Origin: Ruminococcus sp. UBA1366
GTDB lineage: Bacteria; Bacillota; Clostridia; Oscillospirales; Ruminococcaceae
Length of the DNA stretch: 6,302 nucleotides
Reading direction: 5' to 3'
NCBI GenBank assembly: GCA_002306005.1
Contig: DBRO01000036.1
Location: 2,760-9,061 of the forward strand
Below are positions 1-4,486 of the stretch, one piece after another. The notes beneath the pieces were generated by a model, which was not told where the DNA came from, made no database searches, and was given only the letters and a program-made list of their open reading frames with translations. A program made the position numbers and the translations under genes. Each line of letters opens with the position of its first letter. Within the stretch, counting starts at the first letter, position 1.

Positions 1-902
1 CCGTACATGGTCGAACAACTGACGTTCAGCTTACCGTCATGGAACACGCATTTTATCGGCGAGCTGATTTTTTCGTTAATCAGCAAGGAAGCACGCTCCA
101 GACAGCTGATCATAGCTTTTACATCTACAACCACTTCCGTTCCGCTATGCTCGGGAATCGCGCTGCGGTACGGATGAAAAGCACCCTCCAGCAATCTGGT
201 ATAAACCAAATAACCGGAAAAATCAAATATCGCGTGCTTGCTGGAAATTTGAATATTACAAAGCTCTGTGTCCTCATCTTTCAGCATCCGGGCAATTTCC
301 TGCAGCGTTTTTGCCGGCACAACAAATTTCATATTGGTATCGCTTTTTACCGGTTCGCTGCGCACGGCAAGCCGATGACCATCCAGCGCCACAAGATTGA
401 GCTTGCCGTTGATCAGTTCAAACAGTTCGCCCTTCAGCACCGGTTTGATATCGTCCTGCGAAACAGAAAAAACACTTTCCAGAATCATGGAACGCAGCAT
501 TCCTTGCGTCATCATCAAATGCTGATCCATGTTTTCTAAAGGAAGTTCCGGATAATCCTCCGCCGGTGTACTGGAAATGTGATATTCCGTCCGGGAACCG
601 GAAATTTCTACTTGATAATTGTCTTCTACTTTTAACAGCACGGTGCCTTCCGGCATTTTACGGATCAGTTCCCCAAAAAGCTTTGCGTTGACAACAATTT
701 GTCCGGCATCGTTGCTCTCTACGTCCAGATAGGTACGGATGCCAATTTCTAAATCATAACCGGTCAACTCTAACCGGTTTTCTTTTAAGCGCAGCAGGAT
801 CCCTTCCAGCGAGGCGTGCGGAGAACGTTCCGACACAGCTTTGGAAACATTGGCTGCTGCTTCACTCAAACTATTTTTTTCGCAGCGAAATTGAAATAAC
901 AT
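1..902 (-). CDS. dnaN: DNA polymerase III beta subunit (sliding clamp), 3' end cut by window edge
   Basis: DnaN is the ring-shaped clamp that tethers replicative polymerase to DNA. The ATG at 902-900 is preceded by a strong ribosome binding site, AAGGGAG (918-912), 9 nt upstream. The reading frame stays open for 300 codons to the window edge, against about 370 for the family, so domains I and II and the start of domain III are present and the C-terminus is missing. Clamp-like stretches on the minus strand include IVVNAKLFGELIRKMPEG in domain I, LVALDGHRLAVRSE in domain II, and INEKISSPIKCVFHDGKLNVSC near the edge (shown here only as landmarks of family character, the last one split as INEKISSPIKC then VFHDGKLNVSC). 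It lies downstream of dnaA in the same orientation, separated by 564 bp of origin DNA rather than by the usual short gap of an operon. I could not identify a convincing promoter of its own, so co-transcription with dnaA through the origin region is possible. Confidence 0.96.
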   Translation of the reverse strand, partial: MLFQFRCEKNSLSEAAANVSKAVSERSPHASLEGILLRLKENRLELTGYDLEIGIRTYLDVESNDAGQIVVNAKLFGELIRKMPEGTVLLKVEDNYQVEISGSRTEYHISSTPAEDYPELPLENMDQHLMMTQGMLRSMILESVFSVSQDDIKPVLKGELFELINGKLNLVALDGHRLAVRSEPVKSDTNMKFVVPAKTLQEIARMLKDEDTELCNIQISSKHAIFDFSGYLVYTRLLEGAFHPYRSAIPEHSGTEVVVDVKAMISCLERASLLINEKISSPIKCVFHDGKLNVSCSTMY

Positions 903-950
903 GATTTTTATCTCCCTTGAATTGTATATGCAAGAATGCAATGAAATTGA

Positions 951-969
951 AACCGGAAACAGTCCGGTT
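951..969. repeat. 7-bp perfect hairpin in the dnaN leader
   Basis: AACCGGA (951-957) and TCCGGTT (963-969) form a perfect 7-bp inverted repeat around a 5-nt loop. On the minus strand it would lie in RNA about 33 nt upstream of the dnaN ribosome binding site. No proper U-tract follows on that strand, so it is a poor terminator candidate. It could be an mRNA leader structure, a protein binding site at the dnaN-proximal edge of the origin, or chance. Confidence 0.45.
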
Positions 970-1001
970 GTGTTTGAAAAAAAAGCGTGCGGCGGGTGTG
1001 C

Positions 1002-1010
1002 TGTGTATAA
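1002..1010 (-). promoter_or_regulatory. DnaA box (TTATACACA)
   Basis: The minus strand reads TTATACACA, an exact match to the general TTATNCACA DnaA box. It is the best consensus match in the dnaA-dnaN gap and lies at the far end of the AT-rich tract, opposite the trio and tandem boxes. The unwinding region is therefore bracketed by DnaA sites. Confidence 0.68.
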
Positions 1011-1039
1011 AAATAAAGAAAGAAAAGAAGAAAACAAAA
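1007..1039. other. AT-rich DNA unwinding element
   Basis: This 33-bp tract is almost free of C on the plus strand (one C) and consists mainly of A with scattered G and T. The minus strand is correspondingly pyrimidine-rich. It follows the DnaA-trio directly, in the direction in which DnaA is known to extend along single strands in B. subtilis. Its position and composition fit a duplex-unwinding element. Stability was judged only by eye. Confidence 0.62.
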
Positions 1040-1054
1040 TAGTAGCAGTAGTAG
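1040..1054 (+). promoter_or_regulatory. DnaA-trio element, five triplets
   Basis: The plus strand reads TAGTAGCAGTAGTAG, five consecutive NAG triplets, so it reads 3'-GAT-GAT-GAC-GAT-GAT-5' moving away from the neighbouring DnaA boxes at 1059-1076. This is the known DnaA-trio pattern, in which a DnaA oligomer grips one strand of the melted origin, three nucleotides per protomer. The spacing from the nearest box is 4 bp (TGTG), and the AT-rich tract begins directly on the other side. The match in order and polarity to the B. subtilis element is strong. Function here is inferred. Confidence 0.75.
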
Positions 1055-1058
1055 TGTG

Positions 1059-1076
1059 TGTTGAAAACATGGAAAA
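1059..1076 (-). promoter_or_regulatory. Tandem variant DnaA boxes beside the trio
   Basis: Two 9-mers abut head to tail. TTTTCAACA (minus strand, 1067-1059) has two differences from TTATCCACA. A weaker TTTTCCATG (1076-1068) has three. Their place immediately before the trio corresponds to the paired boxes that load DnaA onto the trios in B. subtilis. The first is supported by recurrence of the same 9-mer at 1355-1363. The second is supported only by position. Confidence 0.55.
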
Positions 1077-1127
1077 CACCCGCATTTGCCCATAGGACCG
1101 CGCACGCAGCGGCAACAAATTTTCAAG

Positions 1128-1169
1128 AACCGCCCAACCGGTTTAAACAGGAAAATAATAGGCGGTTGG
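1128..1169. repeat. Interleaved inverted repeats within oriC
   Basis: AACCGCC (1128-1134) is complementary to GGCGGTT (1161-1167), and the adjacent CCAACCG (1134-1140) is complementary to CGGTTGG (1163-1169). Two mutually exclusive 7-bp pairings are therefore possible. The centre holds the palindromes AACCGGTT (1136-1143) and GTTTAAAC (1141-1148). The block lies between the two DnaA box groups. It may be a spacer, a protein site or a cruciform-prone element. I recognise no named motif. Confidence 0.4.
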
Positions 1170-1354
1170 AAAACGCGTGCAACTTTTGAAAGCCTTTGGT
1201 TTGATGTTGATTTTTTTGTGGAATAAAATTTTCGCGGGGCAGAAATTCAACAAAATATTGAACAACGGCTTTTGAAAAAAAACCTACCGCGTATGTGTAA
1301 TTTCATTTTTCCCCGTGAAAACAGGCGCTTTGGCGGTTCTGAAAATTTCAGAAA

Positions 1355-1384
1355 TGTTGAAAACTCTGTTGGAAATGTTGATAA
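1355..1384 (-). promoter_or_regulatory. Cluster of three variant DnaA boxes
   Basis: On the minus strand the order is TTATCAACA (1384-1376), TTTCCAACA (1375-1367), a 3-bp gap, and TTTTCAACA (1363-1355). All point the same way and end in CAACA. TTATCAACA is one mismatch from TTATCCACA. The other two have two mismatches. Equal orientation and tight 9- and 12-bp steps argue for a DnaA loading array near the end of dnaA, as in the incC half of the B. subtilis origin. Confidence 0.62.
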
Positions 1385-1402
1385 GTCCGTTATTTTTCCC
1401 TC

Positions 1403-1427
1403 ACAAGCATCGAAAACGCTTGTTTTT
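1403..1427 (+). terminator. Weak hairpin plus T-run downstream of dnaA
   Basis: ACAAGC (1403-1408) pairs with GCTTGT (1418-1423) and the T-run continues to 1427 on the plus strand. No plus-strand gene lies upstream to be terminated, and on the minus strand, where dnaA is read, no T-run follows the stem. It may block stray plus-strand transcription into dnaA or be chance. Confidence 0.2.
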
Positions 1428-1466
1428 GATAGAAAATCTTTATCAGAGGATCGTTGCCTTACTCCA

Positions 1467-2822
1467 CTAATTTTCTTTTAGATTTTTCATAATATCGTCC
1501 ACAGTTTCTTTTAAGTCGGTATTTTTTTTGAGCAGGACGGTGATATCCTGATAGCTGGTTGTCATGGTGGAGTGATTGCGGTTGAGTTCCTTGCCGATTT
1601 CGATATAGGTCATATTTTTAATTTCCCGAAAGAGATAAATTGCAATTTTGCGAGCCAGAGAAACCGGTGCATTGCGATTGGCACTGCGGATTTCCTCCGG
1701 AGAAACATTGAAGGCATTTGCCACATCGTTGAGAATTCGATCCACGGTGATTTCCGCCTGCTGAGAGTTGAGAATTTCTTTAATTACGCGCTGTGCCATG
1801 GAAATAGAAGGCGTTTCGCTGGTGTAGATCGTCAGCGCTTTCATTTTGTTGACCGCGCCCTCTAACTGCCGAATGTTGATTTTCAGTTTTTCGGCAATAA
1901 TCCGTGCCACAGGATCAGAGAGGTTCAGATCCAGTTTTTCTGCCTTGCGCTTGACGATTGCCATGCGCGTTTCAAAATCCGGCGGCTGGACATCCACCTG
2001 CACGCCCAGCACAAAGCGGGATTTAATCCGGTTTTCCAGCTTGGCAATTTTAGAGGGCTGGATATCCGAGGTCAGTACAATCTGCTTACCGCGGTTGTAT
2101 AGCTCGTTAAACGTATGGAAAAATTCCTCCTGCGTGGAATCTTTGCCTGCGATAAACTGCACATCATCCATGAGCAGGAAGTCCACGCCGCGGTATTTTT
2201 CGTGAAAGCTGGCGCGGTTGTTGCTGCCGATGGCTTTGATTAATTCGTTGGTGAAATTTTCGCCCGTGGTGTAAATGACTTTGGCTTCTTTATTTTTCTT
2301 GGTTACTTCATACTCAATTGCTTTGAGCAGGTGGGTTTTTCCCAAGCCGGAATCCCCGTAGATAAACAGCGGGTTAAATACATCGCGTGTTTGGGCGGGA
2401 TGTGTCTCTGTCTTTCCCGCAACCGCACAGCAGAATGCATAGGCAAGCTCGGTTGATTTGCCCTTGATGAAGTTATCAAACGTAAGTTCGGATTTTTGAA
2501 CCATGCGTTTGTCTTCGGAATGATCTGTCAAAATTTCATGAATACGCTCTTCTTTTTCCTGTTCGTCTTCCACGCTGATGTTGATTTCCACCGGAAACCC
2601 GAGAATTTCTTCAAATCCACGTTTTAAGATGTCTTCGTAAACTTCCATGGATGTCCGGCGAATAAACTCGCTGGAGGCAGTAAGATATGCGGTCCCGTTC
2701 TCTAACTTTAGGGGACGCAGCGGCCTGATCCATTTATTATAGCCGATTTCGCTGACACCGGAATCAGATAGGCAAAATTTCTTTACATTTTCAAATACTT
2801 CTGAAAATGATTCCATTTGCAT
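1467..2822 (-). CDS. dnaA: Chromosomal replication initiator protein DnaA
   Basis: DnaA is the AAA+ ATPase that binds origin boxes and opens the duplex. The 451-residue product is normal for the family. Domain I spans about 1-85, a short acidic linker about 86-110, and the AAA+ core about 111-330. The core has Walker A GDSGLGKTH (156-164), Walker B LLMDD (216-220), sensor 1 TSD (251-253) and an RIKSRF arginine motif (265-270). Domain IV runs from about 357 to the end. Its DNA-recognition helix reads NRNHSTMTTS (414-423), where most DnaA proteins have GGRDHxTV, so the usual Asp is Asn and the preceding loop appears one residue shorter. I chose the ATG at 2822 because AAAGGA lies 5 nt upstream. 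An ATG at 2816 (11-nt spacing) is the alternative. The in-frame ATG at 2900 has no ribosome binding site and adds 26 residues unlike DnaA. Stop is TAG. Confidence 0.97.
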   Translation of the reverse strand: MQMESFSEVFENVKKFCLSDSGVSEIGYNKWIRPLRPLKLENGTAYLTASSEFIRRTSMEVYEDILKRGFEEILGFPVEINISVEDEQEKEERIHEILTDHSEDKRMVQKSELTFDNFIKGKSTELAYAFCCAVAGKTETHPAQTRDVFNPLFIYGDSGLGKTHLLKAIEYEVTKKNKEAKVIYTTGENFTNELIKAIGSNNRASFHEKYRGVDFLLMDDVQFIAGKDSTQEEFFHTFNELYNRGKQIVLTSDIQPSKIAKLENRIKSRFVLGVQVDVQPPDFETRMAIVKRKAEKLDLNLSDPVARIIAEKLKINIRQLEGAVNKMKALTIYTSETPSISMAQRVIKEILNSQQAEITVDRILNDVANAFNVSPEEIRSANRNAPVSLARKIAIYLFREIKNMTYIEIGKELNRNHSTMTTSYQDITVLLKKNTDLKETVDDIMKNLKEN

Positions 2823-2933
2823 GACCGTCCTTTCATTGGTCGAAAGTGAATGAATGCAGCAGCATTTTGCGGTTGAAAATAGATTGAAAAAACCATGCAA
2901 AAGCGGAAATTTGGTGCTTTTGATCAGTAGTTT

Positions 2934-3083
2934 TTATAAAAATTGATGCTGGAATGTGTAGAAATAACCGTTTGCTGCTACTGGTTGTTTTTTACAGAAT
3001 AATCCGGCGCGCGGCGAAGAAATCCCGATAAAAAAAGCTTCTTTGCCACGCGCTTTACAATCTGTATCACGAAAGAGTGCCAC
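2934..3083 (-). CDS. Possible small protein, 49 codons, in the dnaA leader
   Basis: A GTG at 3083-3081 is preceded by AGGAG (3094-3090) with an ideal 6-nt spacing, and opens a frame of 49 codons ending in TAA, 111 nt before the dnaA start. The product begins VALFRDTDCKARGKEAFFIG, has two cysteines (9 and 30) and no obvious membrane segment. I recognise no family. The promoter assigned to dnaA (-10 at 3106-3101) would start RNA near 3094, at or within this ribosome binding site, so translation from that transcript would be nearly leaderless. It could be a regulatory leader peptide, a genuine small protein, or a chance frame. Confidence 0.3.
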   Translation of the reverse strand: MALFRDTDCKARGKEAFFIGISSPRAGLFCKKQPVAANGYFYTFQHQFL

Positions 3084-3100
3084 GTTTTTCTCCTACTTTT

Positions 3101-3129
3101 AGTATAACATATTTTCTTGAAGATTTCAA
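3101..3129 (-). promoter_or_regulatory. Sigma-A type promoter of dnaA
   Basis: On the minus strand TTGAAA (3129-3124) is followed after 17 bp by TATACT (3106-3101). Spacing is optimal, and each box has one mismatch to TTGACA/TATAAT. The predicted start near 3094 gives a leader of about 270 nt before dnaA, unusually long. A second promoter nearer dnaA was not found. Confidence 0.65.
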
Positions 3130-3178
3130 GTCTAAGTCGCAAAAACTGTATATATTAATCATAGTATCATGGAAATGC

Positions 3179-3187
3179 TGTGGAAAA
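3179..3187 (-). promoter_or_regulatory. DnaA box between the divergent promoters
   Basis: The minus strand reads TTTTCCACA, one mismatch from TTATCCACA. It lies about 50 bp upstream of the dnaA -35 box and about 63 bp upstream of the rpmH -35 box, a suitable place for DnaA to regulate dnaA or both operons. It is a single site without neighbours, so the support is moderate. Confidence 0.45.
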
Positions 3188-3250
3188 AGCAGAATTTCTC
3201 ATCCAAAAATCAGATTCAGCAGGTTAAATATAAAAAAATTATGAACGCTA

Positions 3251-3280
3251 TTGACAAGAAGACAGGAAATACTATATAAT
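3251..3280 (+). promoter_or_regulatory. Consensus sigma-A promoter of the rpmH operon
   Basis: A perfect TTGACA (3251-3256) and a perfect TATAAT (3275-3280) are separated by 18 bp. Transcription should start near 3287, giving an rpmH leader of about 165 nt. A promoter this strong suits a ribosomal protein operon under growth-rate control. Confidence 0.88.
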
Positions 3281-3450
3281 GATAACTTGCAGGGGTTTGT
3301 TTTGGAAGAAAGAAAAATACTGAAAATATGCCAAAGCAAAAATGCTTGCTGTTTTACAAGAACAAAAATAGTTCCAGAAAGAAAAGAGCATCTTTTAGCA
3401 ATCAGTGATACATCCCGCGGTTTGCGAACAACGGAAGGAGGATACAGAAA

Positions 3451-3585
3451 ATGAAAAGAACATACCAGCCGAAGAAACTGCAAAGAAAAAAGGTTCACGG
3501 CTTTATGGCGAGAATGTCCACCAGAAACGGCAGAAAGGTTCTTGCCAGAAGAAGATCAAAGGGCAGAGCAAGACTCAGCTATTGA
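3451..3585 (+). CDS. rpmH: 50S ribosomal protein L34
   Basis: The 44-residue protein is the usual length for bL34, a very basic protein of the large ribosomal subunit. It begins [18 protein letters not shown] and contains the family core [18 protein letters not shown] (18-35), then SKGRARLSY. The ATG follows an excellent AAGGAGG (3435-3441) at 9 nt. The gene is first in the plus-strand operon, next to the origin, as in nearly all Firmicutes. Its stop TGA is followed by an eight-T run (3585-3593 region) with only a weak stem before it, so I do not call a terminator there. Confidence 0.98.
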   Translation: MKRTYQPKKLQRKKVHGFMARMSTRNGRKVLARRRSKGRARLSY

Positions 3586-3649
3586 TTTTTTTTGCAAGAA
3601 AAGGATTCCCAGGTACTACTGAATCTTCTATACGCCTTGGGTTTTGCCG

Positions 3650-3676
3650 AAAAGCGTTTGTAAAAAACGGCTTTTT
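3650..3676 (+). terminator. Hairpin with T-run in the rpmH-rnpA gap (attenuator candidate)
   Basis: AAAAGCGTTT (3650-3659) pairs with AAAC (3665-3668) and GCTTTT (3670-3675) around a 5-nt loop, giving a 10-bp stem with one bulged G at 3669. The T-run reaches 3676. An alternative GCCG/CGGC pairing (3646-3649 with 3668-3671) followed directly by TTTTT looks more like a weak terminator. Partial termination here could make more rpmH than rnpA transcript, a balance expected because L34 is needed in far larger amounts than the RNase P protein. It could also be an RNA processing site. Confidence 0.4.
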
Positions 3677-3816
3677 GCTGCCTTGCGACCACCCTATACC
3701 AAGAATTCGGCGTCCGGCTGTTCCGGAAAAATGCTGGCTGGTATGTAGTGTGGTCTTATTTTTTAGAAAAACAAGTTTGTTATGAGCACAACGGACGGGC
3801 GTTAGGTGGTTTTTAC

Positions 3817-4194
3817 TTGCTGTTTACAGAAATCATGAAGAATAATAAGGATTTTTCCCGGGCATTTAAAAAGGGCAGGTATGTTGCTTGCCGGGAAGTG
3901 GTTTGTTATTTTGTGAAAAATAAGCTGCCTTGCAACCGGCTTGGCATTACGGCGGGGAAAAAAATCGGCGGTGCGGTACAGCGAAATCGTGCAAAGCGGG
4001 TGATTCGTGCAGCATACCGGCTGCGGGAACAGGAATTTCCCATTGGTTATGATTTGGTTGTTGTTGCACGCGCGGAGCTTTTGAACGCAAAAACGCAGGA
4101 TTTGGAAGAATTTTTTCACCGGCGTTTGATTGCGGAAATCAATAAGCAGGCAAGTTTGCCGGACAAGCAAGTCCGTGGAAAGAAAGTAAAATGA
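3817..4194 (+). CDS. rnpA: Ribonuclease P protein component
   Basis: RnpA is the small basic protein subunit of RNase P, which helps the RNA subunit bind and cut the 5' leader of precursor tRNA. The signature lies in LGITAGKKIGGAVQRNRAKR (about residues 48-67), with the RNR core, followed by VIRAAYRLRE. I place the start at TTG 3817 because AGGTGG (3804-3809) lies 7 nt upstream, giving 125 residues beginning MLFTEIMKNNKDF. The ATG at 3835 (119 residues) has no ribosome binding site and would remove the short strand common at this N-terminus. The ATG at 3748 adds residues unlike the family. The stop overlaps the yidD start, implying coupled translation. The gap to rpmH is 231 nt. Confidence 0.95.
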   Translation: MLFTEIMKNNKDFSRAFKKGRYVACREVVCYFVKNKLPCNRLGITAGKKIGGAVQRNRAKRVIRAAYRLREQEFPIGYDLVVVARAELLNAKTQDLEEFFHRRLIAEINKQASLPDKQVRGKKVK

Positions 4195-4451
4195 GCTATA
4201 TTGGCAGGTTTCTGATCTGGATTTACCAGAAACTGATTAGTCCGTTGAAACCGGCAACCTGCCGGTACTATCCGACTTGTTCGCACTATGCGGCGGAAGC
4301 GTTAAAAAAGCACGGGTTTATTTTGGGCAGTTTGCTGGCAATCAGTCGGGTGCTGCGGTGCAATCCGTGGAGCCGCGGCGGGGTGGATTATGTTCCGGAC
4401 CGATTTCGGGATGGGTTTTTTAAGAAAAATCCGCACAAGCCGGAGAATTAA
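4191..4451 (+). CDS. yidD: Membrane protein insertion efficiency factor YidD
   Basis: YidD is a small membrane-associated protein that supports insertion of inner membrane proteins by the YidC/Sec route. The 86-residue protein has the family order: an amphipathic, hydrophobic N-terminus (about 5-20), CRYYPTCSHYAAEAL (24-38) with its conserved cysteines, and RVLRCNPWSRGGVDYVP (53-69) with the third cysteine and the GG-D motif. The ATG overlaps the rnpA stop by ATGA (4191-4194), which suggests translational coupling, and a weak GGAAAG lies upstream. It sits 35 nt before yidC, its functional partner. Confidence 0.96.
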   Translation: MSYIGRFLIWIYQKLISPLKPATCRYYPTCSHYAAEALKKHGFILGSLLAISRVLRCNPWSRGGVDYVPDRFRDGFFKKNPHKPEN

Positions 4452-4486
4452 GAATTAGATTTGCACAAAAGAAAGGATTACATTGC

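Larger units (their letters stand above)
903..1466. other. oriC: oriC, unwinding region between dnaA and dnaN
   Basis: This 564-bp stretch has no credible gene on either strand. It sits between dnaA and dnaN, where B. subtilis has the duplex-unwinding half of its bipartite origin (incC). Reading on the minus strand from dnaA to dnaN, it contains a three-box cluster (1384-1355), inverted repeats (1169-1128), a tandem box pair (1076-1059), a DnaA-trio tract (1054-1040), an AT-rich strand-asymmetric tract (1039-1007), a TTATACACA box (1010-1002), a GC-rich stretch (about 1003-985) and a 7-bp hairpin (969-951) before the dnaN ribosome binding site. The order of boxes, trios and AT-rich DNA matches the known B. 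subtilis basal unwinding element. The origin call is inferred from gene context plus these motifs. Strand-skew analysis of the whole chromosome would settle it. Confidence 0.88.
2823..3450. other. Divergent control region between dnaA and rpmH
   Basis: This 628-bp gap carries back-to-back promoters for dnaA (3129-3101, minus) and rpmH (3251-3280, plus), one DnaA box between them (3179-3187), a dnaA leader of about 270 nt with a possible small ORF, and an rpmH leader of about 165 nt. A 5-bp hairpin, AAGCA/TGCTT, lies at 3334-3347 in the rpmH leader. The 3140-3250 stretch is AT-rich. In contrast to many Firmicutes origins, I do not see a dense DnaA box cluster on this side of dnaA. A TCATCCAAA at 3199-3207 has two mismatches and is weak. 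Confidence 0.8.

Noticed and set aside
39..539. 166-codon plus-strand frame
   Set aside because: Lies entirely antisense to dnaN and has no ribosome binding site or family resemblance.
920..950. Possible dnaN promoter (TACAAT-like -10 near 922-930, minus)
   Set aside because: No acceptable -35 at 16-18 bp, and the RNA start would fall in the ribosome binding site.
901..1126. Plus- and minus-strand frames of 64 and 72 codons inside the origin gap
   Set aside because: Low-complexity products read from the AT-rich tract and trio; no ribosome binding site, and the plus frame starts at the dnaN start codon.
1217..1226. TGTGGAATAA as a DnaA box
   Set aside because: Needs a 1-base insertion relative to TGTGGATAA; as a 9-mer it has two mismatches at the AT end, so it was left out of the box list.
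1272..1481. 69-codon plus-strand frame next to dnaA
   Set aside because: Runs through the DnaA box cluster into the end of dnaA, no ribosome binding site and no family features.
2823..2900. 26-codon N-terminal extension of dnaA to ATG 2900
   Set aside because: No ribosome binding site at 2900, residues unlike DnaA domain I, while AAAGGA sits just before ATG 2822.
3199..3498. 99-codon minus-strand frame over the rpmH promoter and start
   Set aside because: Antisense to a consensus promoter and rpmH, with no ribosome binding site.
3562..3593. Terminator directly after rpmH
   Set aside because: There is an eight-T run but only a 3-bp stem before it, too weak to call.
3405..3785. 126-codon plus-strand frame overlapping rpmH
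   Set aside because: Out of frame with rpmH, product is basic only because it shadows L34, and it is unlike any RnpA despite the known Thermus case of rnpA overlapping rpmH.
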